A stretch of 64,000 nucleotides of DNA from Bradyrhizobium sp. CCGUVB4N (GCF_024199945.1 NZ_JANADP010000001.1:4836001-4900000); one strand, 5' to 3'. Counted from the stretch's first letter, positions 1-9,555 are shown. Made by a program: numbers and translations. The notes: generated by a model from the sequence alone, not told the origin.

Positions 1-2
1 AC

Positions 3-3000
3 GGGCAGGGCAATGCCGTCAATGGCGGGCCGCTGACCCTGGTGATCGAGCGTCCCGACGGTGTCGAATACCGTCGCGCCGTGCTGGCTGACCAAGGTGC
101 CGGCGGCCGGATGCTATCCGTGCCGCTGAACTCGGCCGTTCCGACCGGCACCTGGCGGGTCCGCGCCTTCACCGATCCCAAGGGATCTTCGGTTGGCGAG
201 ACCACCTTCATGGTCGAGGACTACGTCCCCGATCGGATCGAATTCGATTTGTCTGCCAAGGACAAGCTGATCAAAGCTAACGCTCCTGTGGAACTCAAGG
301 CGGACGGTCATTTCCTCTATGGCGCGCCGGCGTCGGGCCTTCAGCTCGAAGGCGACATGCTGATCGCGCCCGCGAGCGAACGCCCGGGCTTTGCCGGCTA
401 TCAGTTCGGCGTCGACGACGAGCAGACCACCTCGAACGAGCGCACGCCGCTGGAGAACCTGCCCGAGGCCGACGCCAATGGCGTGGCGACCTTCCCGGTG
501 ACGCTGGAGAAGCAGCCGGCTTCGACCCGTCCGCAGGAGGCGCAGATCTTCGTCCGCATGGTCGAGACGGGCGGGCGCGCCGTCGAGCGCAAGCTGGTGC
601 TGCCGGTCGCACCCGCGACCGCGCTGATCGGCATCAAGCCGCTGTTCGGCGACAAGAACGTCGCGGAGGGCGACAAGGCCGAGTTCGACGTCGTGTTCGT
701 CTCGCCCGAGGGCAAGACGCTTCCGCGCGACGGGCTGCGCTACGAGCTCCTGAGGATGGAGTCGCGCTACCAATGGTACCGCCAGAACAATTATTGGGAG
801 TACGAGCCGGTCAAGTCGACCTCGCGCGTGGCCGACGGTGACGTCACCATCGCCGCCGACAAACCGTCCCGGATTTCGCTCGCGCCCCAGCCCGGCCGCT
901 ACCGGCTCGATGTGAAGTCGAACGATGCCGACGGCCCCGTCACCTCGGTGCAGTTCGACGTCGGCTGGTATTCCGACGGAAGCGCCGATACGCCGGATCT
1001 GCTCGAGACCTCGATCGACAAGCCGCAATATGCGTCCGGCGATACCATGACCGTGTCGGTCAATGTCCGTTCGGCCGGCAAGCTCACCGTCAACGTGCTC
1101 GGCGATCGCCTGCTGACGACGCAGACCATCGACGTCAAGGAAGGCACCGCGCAGGTCAAACTCCCGGTCGGCAAGGACTGGGGCACCGGCGCTTACGTGG
1201 TGGCGACGCTGCGCCGTCCGCTCGACGCGGCGGCCCAGCGCATGCCGGGCCGCGCGATCGGCCTGAAATGGTTCGGTATCGACAAGCAGAGCCGCACGCT
1301 CCAGGTCAAGCTGACGCCACCGGCGCTGATCCGGCCGAACGCGACGCTGAAGATCCCGGTCAGGCTCGACGGCCTCAATCCCGGCGAAGACGCGAAAATC
1401 GTCATCGCTGCGGTCGATGTCGGCATCCTCAACCTGACCAACTACAAGCCGCCGGCGCCGGATGATTATTATCTCGGCCAGCGCCGTCTGAGCGCGGAGA
1501 TCCGCGATCTCTATGGGCAGCTGATTGACGGCATGTCGGGCACGCGCGGCCAGATCAAGTCCGGCGGCGACGCCGGCGCAGCCGAACTGCAGGGCTCGCC
1601 GCCCGCGCAAAAGCCGCTCGCGCTCTATTCGGGCATCGTCACCGTCGGCGCCGACGGCAGCGCGGAAGTCAGCTTCGACATTCCGGAGTTTGCCGGCACC
1701 GCGCGCGTGATGGCGGTGGCGTGGACCGCGACCAAGCTCGGCCGCGCCAACACCGATGTCGTGATCCGGGACCCGGTGGTGCTGACGACGACTTTGCCGC
1801 GCTTCCTGCTCAATGGCGACCACGGCACGGTCAATCTCGAGATCGACAATGTCGAGGGCCAGGCCGGCGACTACGTCATCAACGTCAAGACGGGCGGTCC
1901 GGTGAAGATGACCGGCAATCCCGCCACCACCGTCAAGCTCGCCGCCAAGCAGCGCAATTCCTTCGCGCTCGCGATCGACGCGACCGCGGCGGGACCGGCG
2001 ACGCTCGACGTCGACATCAAGGGACCGAATGGCCTGACGCTGGCGCGCCACTATGCGCTCGACGTCAAGGCGGCGACGCAGGTGCTGGCGCGGCGCTCGA
2101 TCCGGACGCTGGCGAAGGGCGAGAGCCTGACGCTGACCTCGGACATGTTCTCCGACCTCGTGCCGGGCACCGGCAGCGTCTCGGTTTCGGCGAGCCTGTC
2201 GACGGCGCTCGATGCGGCGACGATCCTCAAGGCGCTCGACCGCTACCCCTATGGCTGCTCGGAGCAGATCACGAGCCGCGCCATGCCGCTGCTCTACGTC
2301 AACGATCTCGCGGCCGGCGCGCATCTGGCCATGGACACCGAGGTCGACCAGCGCATCCGCGACGCCATCGAGCGGTTATTAGCCCGTCAGGGATCCAATG
2401 GCTCGTTCGGCCTGTGGTCGGCCGGAGGTGACGACGCGTGGCTCGATGCGTACGTGACGGACTTCCTCACCCGCGCCCGCGAAAAGGGCTTTGTGGTGCC
2501 GGACGTGCTGTTCAAGAACGCGCTGGATCGTATCCGCAACTCCGTCGTCAACGGCAATGAGCCGGAGAAGGATGGCGGGCGCGATCTCGCCTACGGCCTC
2601 TATGTGCTCGCCCGCAACGGCGCTGCTCCCATCGGCGATCTCCGTTATCTCGCCGACACCAAGCTGAGCAACCTCGCAACCCCGATTGCGAAGTCTCAGC
2701 TCGCGGCAGCGCTGGCGCTGGTCGGCGATCGCAACCGCGCGGAGCGGGTCTATGGCGCAGCCCTCGACAGCCTCGCGCCAAAGCCGGTGCTGGAATTCGG
2801 CCGCACCGACTACGGCTCGCAGCTGCGCGACGCCGCCGCACTCGTCTCGCTCGCGAGCGAAGGCAACGCGCCCAAGGCAACGCTGACGCAGGCGGTGGCA
2901 CGGGTCGAGACCGCGCGCGGGCTCACGCCCTACACCTCGACGCAAGAGAATGCGTGGCTGGTGCTGGCGGCCCGCGCCTTGGCCAGGGAGAACCTCTCGC

Positions 3001-3605
3001 TCGAGGTCGACGGCCAGAGCGTCAAGACCGCGCTCTATCGCAGCTACAAGGCGGATACGCTGACCGGCAAGCCGCTGAAGATCACCAACACCGGCGATGC
3101 GCCCGTGCAGGCGGTGATCTCGGTGTCGGGCTCGCCGGTCACGCCGGAGCCGGCCGCGTCGAACGGCTTCAAGATCGAGCGCAACTACTTCACGCTCGAC
3201 GGCAAGCCCGCCGATATCAGCAAGGTCAAGCAGAACGATCGCTTCGCCGTGGTGTTGAAGATTACGGAAGCAAAGCCCGAGTACGGCCACATCATGGTGT
3301 CGGACTATCTGCCGGCAGGCCTGGAGATCGACAATCCAAAACTGGTGTCGTCGGGTGACAGCGGCACGCTGGACTGGATCGAGGATGGCCAGGAGCCGGA
3401 GGATACCGAGTTCCGCGATGATCGCTTCACGGCGGCCGTGGATCGCGCCTCGGACTCCAAGGCGGTCTTCACCGTCGCCTACGTCGTGCGCGTCGTTTCG
3501 CCCGGCAAATACGTGCTGCCGCAGGCCTATGTCGAGGACATGTACAATCCCTCGCGCTATGGCCGCACGGGTACCGGTACGGTCGAGGTGCGGGCGGCGA
3601 AGTGA
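3..3605 (+). CDS. Alpha-2-macroglobulin family protein, 5' truncated by window edge
   Basis: The reading frame is open from base 3, with no stop upstream of the first GTG at 42, so the true start lies outside the window. About 1200 residues are visible, against roughly 1650 in E. coli YfhM, so the N-terminal MG domains are missing. The thioester motif CSEQ (in YGCSEQ) lies near visible residue 752 and marks the bait/thioester (TED) region, followed by an all-alpha TED and a C-terminal beta domain. Family role: bacterial A2Ms trap attacking proteases in the periplasm through the reactive thioester. The stop overlaps the region of the pbpC start; the A2M-pbpC pair is a classical two-gene unit that guards and repairs the envelope. 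Confidence 0.93.
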   Translation, partial: GQGNAVNGGPLTLVIERPDGVEYRRAVLADQGAGGRMLSVPLNSAVPTGTWRVRAFTDPKGSSVGETTFMVEDYVPDRIEFDLSAKDKLIKANAPVELKADGHFLYGAPASGLQLEGDMLIAPASERPGFAGYQFGVDDEQTTSNERTPLENLPEADANGVATFPVTLEKQPASTRPQEAQIFVRMVETGGRAVERKLVLPVAPATALIGIKPLFGDKNVAEGDKAEFDVVFVSPEGKTLPRDGLRYELLRMESRYQWYRQNNYWEYEPVKSTSRVADGDVTIAADKPSRISLAPQPGRYRLDVKSNDADGPVTSVQFDVGWYSDGSADTPDLLETSIDKPQYASGDTMTVSVNVRSAGKLTVNVLGDRLLTTQTIDVKEGTAQVKLPVGKDWGTGAYVVATLRRPLDAAAQRMPGRAIGLKWFGIDKQSRTLQVKLTPPALIRPNATLKIPVRLDGLNPGEDAKIVIAAVDVGILNLTNYKPPAPDDYYLGQRRLSAEIRDLYGQLIDGMSGTRGQIKSGGDAGAAELQGSPPAQKPLALYSGIVTVGADGSAEVSFDIPEFAGTARVMAVAWTATKLGRANTDVVIRDPVVLTTTLPRFLLNGDHGTVNLEIDNVEGQAGDYVINVKTGGPVKMTGNPATTVKLAAKQRNSFALAIDATAAGPATLDVDIKGPNGLTLARHYALDVKAATQVLARRSIRTLAKGESLTLTSDMFSDLVPGTGSVSVSASLSTALDAATILKALDRYPYGCSEQITSRAMPLLYVNDLAAGAHLAMDTEVDQRIRDAIERLLARQGSNGSFGLWSAGGDDAWLDAYVTDFLTRAREKGFVVPDVLFKNALDRIRNSVVNGNEPEKDGGRDLAYGLYVLARNGAAPIGDLRYLADTKLSNLATPIAKSQLAAALALVGDRNRAERVYGAALDSLAPKPVLEFGRTDYGSQLRDAAALVSLASEGNAPKATLTQAVARVETARGLTPYTSTQENAWLVLAARALARENLSLEVDGQSVKTALYRSYKADTLTGKPLKITNTGDAPVQAVISVSGSPVTPEPAASNGFKIERNYFTLDGKPADISKVKQNDRFAVVLKITEAKPEYGHIMVSDYLPAGLEIDNPKLVSSGDSGTLDWIEDGQEPEDTEFRDDRFTAAVDRASDSKAVFTVAYVVRVVSPGKYVLPQAYVEDMYNPSRYGRTGTGTVEVRAAK

Positions 3606-3613
3606 GGCGTGAG

Positions 3614-5746
3614 ATGAGCGAGGCGCTGAGCAAGAACGTGGATGGCCGGGACAAGCCCGGCCATGACGGCGTGCGGGGCAGGGGACATCGTGTCCTCTCT
3701 GGCCTCGCGCTCGCGTTCATCCTCGCCATCATCGGCTTCGTCGGCTGGGTCTATTCCCTCGGTCCTCTCCCGTTCGACGAAGCGCGCCGTGTCTCCACCA
3801 CCGTCGTCGACCGCAACGGCAAACTGCTGCGCGCCTATGCCATGGCCGACGGGCGATGGCGGCTGCCGGTCGATGCCAAGGCCAATGTCGATCCGACCTA
3901 TCTGAAGCTGCTGTTCGCCTATGAGGACCAGCGCTTCTACAGCCATGACGGGATCGATCCGCTGGCGCTGGGCCGCGCCGCGCTGCAGCTCTCGACGCGC
4001 GGGCACATCGTGTCCGGCGGCTCGACCATCTCGATGCAGCTGGCGCGGCTGATGGAGCCAAGGCGGCAGCGTTCGCTCTACGCCAAACTGCACCAGATCG
4101 TGCGCGCGATCGAGCTGGAGCGGACACTGAGCAAGGACGAGATCCTCAACCTCTATCTCGCGCTGGCGCCCTATGGCGGCAATCTCGAGGGCATTCGCGC
4201 TGCGTCCATTGCCTATCTCGGCAAGGAGCCGAAGCGGCTGTCGCTGGCGGAAGCAGCGCTGCTGGTCGCGCTGCCGCAATCGCCGGAGACGCGGCGGCTC
4301 GACCGCTATCCCGAAGCGGCGCGTATCGCCCGCGATCGCGTGCTCGACCGCATGGTCGAGGAGCATGTGGTCAGTGTGGACGATGCAAAGCAGGCCAAGT
4401 CCGTGCCTGTGCCGAAGCTGCGCAAGCCAATGCCGATCCTGGCGCCGCATGCCTCCGACAGCGCGCTCGCAACGGTCAAGGACGCGCCGGTCATCAAGCT
4501 GACGCTGGATTCCAATCTCCAGAGGGTGCTGGAGCCCTTGGCGCGCGATCGTGCCATTGCGCTGGGACCGAACATCTCGGTCGGCATCATCGTGGTCGAC
4601 AATGAGAGCGGCGACGTGCTCGCGCGCGTCGGCTCGGCCGATTATTTCGATGAGAGCCGGGCAGGGCAGGTCGACATGACCCGCGCCATTCGCTCACCTG
4701 GCTCGACGCTGAAACCGTTCATCTATGGGCTCGCCTTCGAGGACGGTTTTGTTCACCCCGACAGTCTGATCGACGACCGCCCGGTCCGCTTCGGCTCCTA
4801 CGCACCGGAAAATTTCGACATGACGTTCCAGGGCACGGTGCCGGTGAAGAAGGCGCTGCAGCTGTCGCTGAACGTGCCGGCGATCGTGCTGCTGGACCGC
4901 GTCGGCTCGAGCCGACTGGCCTCGCGGCTGCGCCAGGCCGGCGGCAATCTCGTGCTGCCCAAGGACGAGGCACCGGGGCTCGCCATGGGGCTCGGTGGCG
5001 TCGGCGTGACGCTGCAGGATCTTGTCCAGCTCTATGCGGGCTTCGCCCGGCTCGGCACCACCAGGCCGTTGCGCGAGGTCATGACGGCCGCGGATGACCG
5101 CGAGCCGCTGCGGCTGCTGGACCCCGTCGCGGCCTGGCAGGTCGGCAACGTGCTCCTGGGAACCCCACCGCCGGAGAACGCCGCCCACAACCGTATCGCC
5201 TTCAAGACCGGAACCTCCTACGGCTATCGCGACGCCTGGTCGGTCGGGTTCGACGGCCGCATGACCATCGGCGTCTGGGTGGGCCGGCCCGATGGCGCCC
5301 CGGTTCCCGGTCTGATTGGTCGCATCGCGGCGGCACCCATCCTGTTCGACGCCTTCGCCCGGACCGGCAAGACGCTGACCCCGCTGCCCAAGCCGCCCAA
5401 GGGAACCCTGGTCGCCAGCAACGCGAAGTTGCCGTTGCCACTGAAGCGGTTCCGCCCCGTCGGGGAACTCGTGCGGACCGGGGGCGAGCAGGCGCTCCAT
5501 ATCCAGTTCCCGCTCAATGGCTCCCGGATCGACGTGGATCGCTCGGCCGGAGCCGAGGCTGCCGCCATGCCCGTGAAGGTCGCCGGCGGGGTATTGCCGA
5601 TGACTGTCATGGTCAACGGTACGGCGCTCGGCGAGATCGACGGGCGCCGCCAGCGCCTGATCGATCCACCCGGCCCGGGCTTTGCACGGCTGACCGTGAT
5701 CGACGCCACTGGCGCCGCGGACACAGTTGTCATTCGAATTCAATGA
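3614..5746 (+). CDS. pbpC: Penicillin-binding protein 1C
   Basis: Bifunctional peptidoglycan synthase of 710 residues. A single membrane segment lies at about residues 27-47. The GT51 transglycosylase motif YEDQRFYSHDG is near residue 103, followed by GGSTISMQLARL. The transpeptidase has SxxK (SPGSTLKPF), SxN (LSLNVPA) and KTG (FKTGTSYGYRD, near residue 531), and ends in the PbpC-type C-terminal domain. A GTG at 3602 overlapping the upstream stop would add four residues; the ATG at 3614 is preferred but not proven. It follows the alpha-2-macroglobulin gene directly, as in enterobacteria. Oddity: a palindromic repeat (3642-3664) is translated in frame in the cytoplasmic tail, giving VDGRDKPGHDG just before the membrane helix. 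Confidence 0.93.
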   Translation: MSEALSKNVDGRDKPGHDGVRGRGHRVLSGLALAFILAIIGFVGWVYSLGPLPFDEARRVSTTVVDRNGKLLRAYAMADGRWRLPVDAKANVDPTYLKLLFAYEDQRFYSHDGIDPLALGRAALQLSTRGHIVSGGSTISMQLARLMEPRRQRSLYAKLHQIVRAIELERTLSKDEILNLYLALAPYGGNLEGIRAASIAYLGKEPKRLSLAEAALLVALPQSPETRRLDRYPEAARIARDRVLDRMVEEHVVSVDDAKQAKSVPVPKLRKPMPILAPHASDSALATVKDAPVIKLTLDSNLQRVLEPLARDRAIALGPNISVGIIVVDNESGDVLARVGSADYFDESRAGQVDMTRAIRSPGSTLKPFIYGLAFEDGFVHPDSLIDDRPVRFGSYAPENFDMTFQGTVPVKKALQLSLNVPAIVLLDRVGSSRLASRLRQAGGNLVLPKDEAPGLAMGLGGVGVTLQDLVQLYAGFARLGTTRPLREVMTAADDREPLRLLDPVAAWQVGNVLLGTPPPENAAHNRIAFKTGTSYGYRDAWSVGFDGRMTIGVWVGRPDGAPVPGLIGRIAAAPILFDAFARTGKTLTPLPKPPKGTLVASNAKLPLPLKRFRPVGELVRTGGEQALHIQFPLNGSRIDVDRSAGAEAAAMPVKVAGGVLPMTVMVNGTALGEIDGRRQRLIDPPGPGFARLTVIDATGAADTVVIRIQ
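3642..3664. repeat. Palindromic repeat inside the pbpC reading frame
   Basis: Perfect 9-bp inverted arms (atggccggg / cccggccat) around a 5-base loop. Read on the opposite strand the extended element gives the MAGLVPAI-type peptide, which I recognise as a frequent mistranslated signature of an abundant small palindromic repeat in bradyrhizobia and other alphaproteobacteria. Here it sits within coding sequence in a phase that keeps the pbpC frame open. The structure is directly visible; membership of the genomic repeat family is recalled, not tested. Confidence 0.7.
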
Positions 5747-5796
5747 CCTTGCCTTAAGCGGTTGTGGCGATGGCGGTTTCAGCGTAAGCGGAACCA

Positions 5797-7539
5797 ATGG
5801 CCGAGACCTATCCCACGCCCCGTTTTGGAGCGCCCCGAGAGCCGAAAACGCCCGTGAATCCGGGCAGCCGGCTCGTGCTGATGCTCGACTTTGTCACCGC
5901 CAGCCACGCCCGCGCTGTGGCCTTCCTCGCGGTGTGCGCGCTGCTGCTGTTCCTGCCCGGCTTCTTCACCATTCCGCCGGTCGATCGCGACGAGGCACGC
6001 TTTGCCCAGGCCACCAAGCAGATGGTCGAGAGCGGCGACTATGTCGACATCCGCTTCCAGGAGGACGTGCGCTACAAGAAACCCGTCGGCATCTACTGGT
6101 TGCAATCCGCCGCTGTCGAAGTCGCCACCGCGTTGAAGCTGCCGAAGGCCGAACTCCGGATCTGGGTCTATCGGCTGCCGTCGCTGCTGGGGGCGATCGG
6201 CGCCGTGCTCATGACCTATTGGGCGGCGCTCGGCTTCGTCACGCGGCGCGCCGCGGTCCTTGCCGGCCTTCTGGTGTGCTCCTCCGTGCTGCTCGGCGTC
6301 GAGGCGCGGCTCGCCAAGACCGACGCGATGCTGCTGTTCTGCGTAGTTGCCGCAATGGGCGCGATGTCGCGCGCCTATCTGTCCTGGCAGCGCGCCGAGG
6401 ACGAAACCCATCCGCCCTGGAGCTGGCCCGCGATCTTCTGGACCGCGCTGGCCGTGGGTATCCTGATCAAGGGGCCGCTGATCCTGATGTTCGCGGGCCT
6501 GACGATCATCGCGCTCGCGATCCAGGACCGCGATTCCTCCTGGCTGTGGAAGCTCCGCCCGGTCTGGGGCCTGATGTGGATGCTGGTGCTGGTGCTGCCC
6601 TGGTTCGTCGCGATCTTCTGGCGCGCGGGCGATGCCTTCTTCGCCGATTCCGTCGGTGGCGACATGCTGAGCAAGATCGGCGCGCAGGAATCCCATGGCG
6701 CGCCGCCCGGACTGTACCTGGCGCTGTTCTGGATCACCTTCTGGCCGGGCGCGCCGCTGGCGGCGATGGCGGCGCCTGCGGTGTGGCGGGCGCGGCGCGA
6801 GCCCGGCGCGCAATTCCTGCTGGCCTGGTTGATCCCGTCCTGGATCGTGTTCGAGGCGGTGCTGACCAAGCTGCCGCATTACGTGCTGCCGCTCTATCCC
6901 GCGATTGCGATCCTGACCGTCGGTGCGCTGGAGCGGAATGTGCTGTCGCGCTCCTGGCTGGCGCGCGGCTCGGCCTGGTGGTTCGCGATCCCCGCGGGCG
7001 GCTCGATCATCGCGGTGGTCGGTGCTGTCATGCTGACGCGGCAGCCGGCCTTCGTAGCCTGGCCGTTCATCGCGGCCTCGCTGATCTTCGGCCTGTTCGC
7101 CTGGTGGCTCTACGACAACAACCGTGCCGAACGCTCGGTGCTCAACGCGCTGGTCGCGGCGCTGATGCTGGCGGTCGTGGTCTACGGCATCGTGCTGCCG
7201 TCGCTGACGCCGCTGTTTCCGAGCATCGAGGTCGCGCGGGCGCTGCGCAACGTCACCTGCGTCGGGCCGAAGGCGGCGTCGGCCGGCTATCACGAGCCGA
7301 GCCTCGTGTTCCTGACGGGCACCCAGACGCTGCTGACCGACGGATCGGGAGCCGCCGATTTCCTCAGGCAGGGAAGCTGCCGGTTTGCATTGATCGAGCA
7401 GAAGTCAGAGCGCAGCTTCGTGCAACGCGCCGAGGCGATCGGGCTGCGCTACAAGGTCGGTACGCGCATCGACGGCTATAATTTCTCGCAGGGACGCGCG
7501 ATCTCGATCTCGATCTTCCGCTCCGAGGGCACCGAATAA
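5797..7539 (+). CDS. ArnT/PMT-family glycosyltransferase (lipid-linked sugar transferase)
   Basis: Integral membrane protein of 580 residues with about a dozen hydrophobic segments. The first periplasmic loop carries the GT-C acidic motif DRDEARFAQATKQM (near residue 60), followed by KKPVGIYWLQ, both typical of ArnT-like enzymes that move a sugar from a polyprenyl phosphate donor onto lipid A. The C-terminal ~90 residues form a small soluble domain. It leads a run with a PAP2 phosphatase (starts 2 bases after this stop), a GT2 polyprenyl-phosphate glycosyltransferase and a LAB_N protein. By analogy with rhizobial RgtD-type enzymes it may add galacturonate or mannose to lipid A; the sugar cannot be read from sequence. 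Confidence 0.85.
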   Translation: MAETYPTPRFGAPREPKTPVNPGSRLVLMLDFVTASHARAVAFLAVCALLLFLPGFFTIPPVDRDEARFAQATKQMVESGDYVDIRFQEDVRYKKPVGIYWLQSAAVEVATALKLPKAELRIWVYRLPSLLGAIGAVLMTYWAALGFVTRRAAVLAGLLVCSSVLLGVEARLAKTDAMLLFCVVAAMGAMSRAYLSWQRAEDETHPPWSWPAIFWTALAVGILIKGPLILMFAGLTIIALAIQDRDSSWLWKLRPVWGLMWMLVLVLPWFVAIFWRAGDAFFADSVGGDMLSKIGAQESHGAPPGLYLALFWITFWPGAPLAAMAAPAVWRARREPGAQFLLAWLIPSWIVFEAVLTKLPHYVLPLYPAIAILTVGALERNVLSRSWLARGSAWWFAIPAGGSIIAVVGAVMLTRQPAFVAWPFIAASLIFGLFAWWLYDNNRAERSVLNALVAALMLAVVVYGIVLPSLTPLFPSIEVARALRNVTCVGPKAASAGYHEPSLVFLTGTQTLLTDGSGAADFLRQGSCRFALIEQKSERSFVQRAEAIGLRYKVGTRIDGYNFSQGRAISISIFRSEGTE

Positions 7540-7540
7540 G

Positions 7541-8386
7541 ATGCCTGTAACGACCACCGTCGCGCCGCGCGCAAGCTACCCTGTGCAGCTGTTCGGGGTG
7601 GCGGGACACGCGCTGGCGCAGCTCGTGCGCACGCCGTCGCATTCGCGCCGCGCCGCGGCTGCACGAAAACTGGCGCGGCATTCGCTGTGGCTCAGTGCGG
7701 CGGGGGCCGCCTTGATCGTCGTGCTGATGGTCGCGTTCGATCGGACCGAGATCCAGCTGATGCCGGCGCGCGGTACGCCGGCGCTCTGGCCGATCCGCAT
7801 CCTCACCGATTTCGGCAAGGACGAGAATGTGCTCTCCGTGCTGGGGGTCGTGCTCATCGTATTGGCGCTCGTTGCCGCCGCGATGCACGGCACACGCCGC
7901 GCGCTGCTGCTCGGATTCGGCACCCGGCTGCAATATCTGTTTCTGTCCGTTGCCCTGTCGACGTTCGTCACCGATGGCCTGAAATATCTCATTGGCCGCG
8001 GCCGTCCGTTCGTCGGCGGCAAGGCCGATCCGTTCAACTTCATCCCGCTCGAGGGGACGGGGGCCTATGCCAGCCTGCCGTCGGGGCATGCGGCGACGGC
8101 GTTCGCACTGGCCTTTGCGGTTTCGGCACTCTGGCCGCGCCTGCGCGTGTTCATGTTCACTTACGCAATCGTGATCATACTGACGCGCTTGGTTCTGCTG
8201 GCGCATCACCCGAGTGACGTCACGGCCGGTGCGCTGGTCGGCATGGTCAGCGCCATGGCCGTCCGCTACTGGTTTGCGGCGCGCCGGCTCGCTTTTGCCA
8301 TCCGCGCCGACGGCACCATCGTGCCGCTTCCGGGACCGCTTCCCAGGCGCCTCAAAAGGGTTGCCCGCGGGGCATCTGCCCCATAA
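7541..8386 (+). CDS. PAP2-family membrane phosphatase (LpxE/LpxF/PgpB-like)
   Basis: 281 residues with about six membrane spans. The three PAP2 catalytic motifs are present: KYLIGRGRPF (near residue 148), PSGHAA (near 181) and the HHPSDV histidine/aspartate motif (near 221). The family removes phosphate from lipids at the outer face of the inner membrane. It starts one base after the stop of the ArnT-like gene, so the two are probably co-transcribed. In rhizobia, lipid A phosphatases LpxE and LpxF expose positions that glycosyltransferases then decorate, which fits this neighbourhood. Undecaprenyl-pyrophosphate or phosphatidylglycerophosphate phosphatase is an alternative role. Confidence 0.85.
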   Translation: MPVTTTVAPRASYPVQLFGVAGHALAQLVRTPSHSRRAAAARKLARHSLWLSAAGAALIVVLMVAFDRTEIQLMPARGTPALWPIRILTDFGKDENVLSVLGVVLIVLALVAAAMHGTRRALLLGFGTRLQYLFLSVALSTFVTDGLKYLIGRGRPFVGGKADPFNFIPLEGTGAYASLPSGHAATAFALAFAVSALWPRLRVFMFTYAIVIILTRLVLLAHHPSDVTAGALVGMVSAMAVRYWFAARRLAFAIRADGTIVPLPGPLPRRLKRVARGASAP

Positions 8387-8452
8387 AAGCGGCTGCTTGC
8401 CGGGGCTGCCGGTTCCCCAGGTCGCAGGCCAATTCCAACCACGAGCTTCGAT

Positions 8453-9187
8453 TTGTCGTCGTCCCAGCCTTCGGTTTCCATCGTCGTCCCCGTGCGCAAC
8501 GAAGTCGACAACATTGCGCCCCTGATCGAGGAGATCACAGCCGCGCTCGATGGCCGCTGGGCCTATGAGATCATCTATGTCAACGACGGCTCGACCGATG
8601 CGACCGGCGAGCGGCTCGCGTCGATCATGGCGCAGCGGGACAATCTGCGGCAGTTGCGTCATGCCAGGTCGGGCGGCCAGTCGGCGGCGGTGCGCAGCGG
8701 CGTGCGCGCGGCCCGTGGCGCGATCGTGGCGACGCTCGATGGCGATGGCCAGAACAATCCCGCCTTCCTGCCGGACCTGATCGCGGCGGTCGAGAGGAGC
8801 GCGAATGTCGGGCTTGCCGCGGGACAACGCGTTGGCCGCAAGGACACCGGTTTCAAGAAATTCCAATCGCGCGTAGCAAACGGCGTCCGTAATGGCATCC
8901 TGAAGGACGGCACGCGCGACACCGGTTGCGGGTTGAAGGCATTCCGGCGCGACGTCTTCCTGACCATGCCCTATTTCGACGGGCTGCATCGTTTCCTCCC
9001 GGCATTGGTTCGCCGTGAAGGTTTTGACATCGCCTATGTCGACGTGATCGACCGGCCGCGCCATTCCGGCGTGTCCAATTACGGCTTCTTCGACCGGCTG
9101 TGGATCGGGATCATGGATCTCGCCGGCGTGTGGTGGCTGATCCGCCGCAAGAAGCCGACGCCAGAGGTGACTGAGGTGAACGCATGA
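8453..9187 (+). CDS. GT2 glycosyltransferase, polyprenyl-phosphate sugar synthase type
   Basis: 244 residues with a GT-A fold: SIVVPVRNEVDNI at the N terminus, the nucleotide-sugar motif NDGSTD near residue 41, and LDGDGQNNP supplying the metal-binding DxD near residue 98. It resembles dolichol-phosphate mannosyltransferase, ArnC and RgtE, cytoplasmic-face enzymes that load a sugar on a polyprenyl phosphate. The start is a TTG (the N terminus reads SSSQPSVSIVV) without a clear Shine-Dalgarno, so it may be off by a few codons. The 3' end overlaps the LAB_N gene by 4 bases (ATGA). It probably makes the donor for the ArnT-like enzyme upstream. Confidence 0.85.
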   Translation: MSSSQPSVSIVVPVRNEVDNIAPLIEEITAALDGRWAYEIIYVNDGSTDATGERLASIMAQRDNLRQLRHARSGGQSAAVRSGVRAARGAIVATLDGDGQNNPAFLPDLIAAVERSANVGLAAGQRVGRKDTGFKKFQSRVANGVRNGILKDGTRDTGCGLKAFRRDVFLTMPYFDGLHRFLPALVRREGFDIAYVDVIDRPRHSGVSNYGFFDRLWIGIMDLAGVWWLIRRKKPTPEVTEVNA

Positions 9188-9522
9188 TCATCCAATACGG
9201 CCAGGCGCTGAGCAACTATCTCTACGACGTCTTCGTCGCCAAGTTCGATTTCTGGCTGGCCTTCGGCCTGGTCGCGCAATTGTTCTTCACCGCCCGCTTC
9301 CTGGTGCAATGGATCGCGAGCGAGCGCGCCGGCAACAGCGTGGTGCCGATGGCGTTCTGGTTCTGCTCGATGGGCGGCGGGTTGATGACGCTGGTGTACG
9401 GCGTCGTGAAGCGCGAGCCCGTCATCATCCTCGGGCAGGCGCTGGCGACGATCATCTACATCCGCAACATCATGCTGATCATCAAGAACCGCGGCCGCAC
9501 GTCGAGGACGCTGGAGCGCTGA
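9184..9522 (+). CDS. Lipid A biosynthesis N-terminal domain (LAB_N) membrane protein
   Basis: 112 residues with three hydrophobic helices. FWLAFGLVAQLFFTARFLVQW and ERAGNSVVPMAFWFCSMGGG are typical of the LAB_N family (PF07578), related to the PQ-loop/SWEET architecture. Such proteins commonly sit beside GT2 polyprenyl-phosphate glycosyltransferases. The start overlaps the GT2 stop (ATGA), indicating translational coupling. The biochemical role is not established; an inferred role is flipping or handling the lipid-linked sugar donor. Confidence 0.82.
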   Translation: MIIQYGQALSNYLYDVFVAKFDFWLAFGLVAQLFFTARFLVQWIASERAGNSVVPMAFWFCSMGGGLMTLVYGVVKREPVIILGQALATIIYIRNIMLIIKNRGRTSRTLER

Positions 9523-9555
9523 TCCACGAGGGCGCGGAGACATGCGAATCTCCGG

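Noticed and set aside
5727..7481. A 584-residue plus-strand frame overlapping the ArnT-like glycosyltransferase
   Set aside because: It is Arg-rich and lacks hydrophobic segments, while the 5797-7539 frame has clear membrane helices and GT-C motifs.
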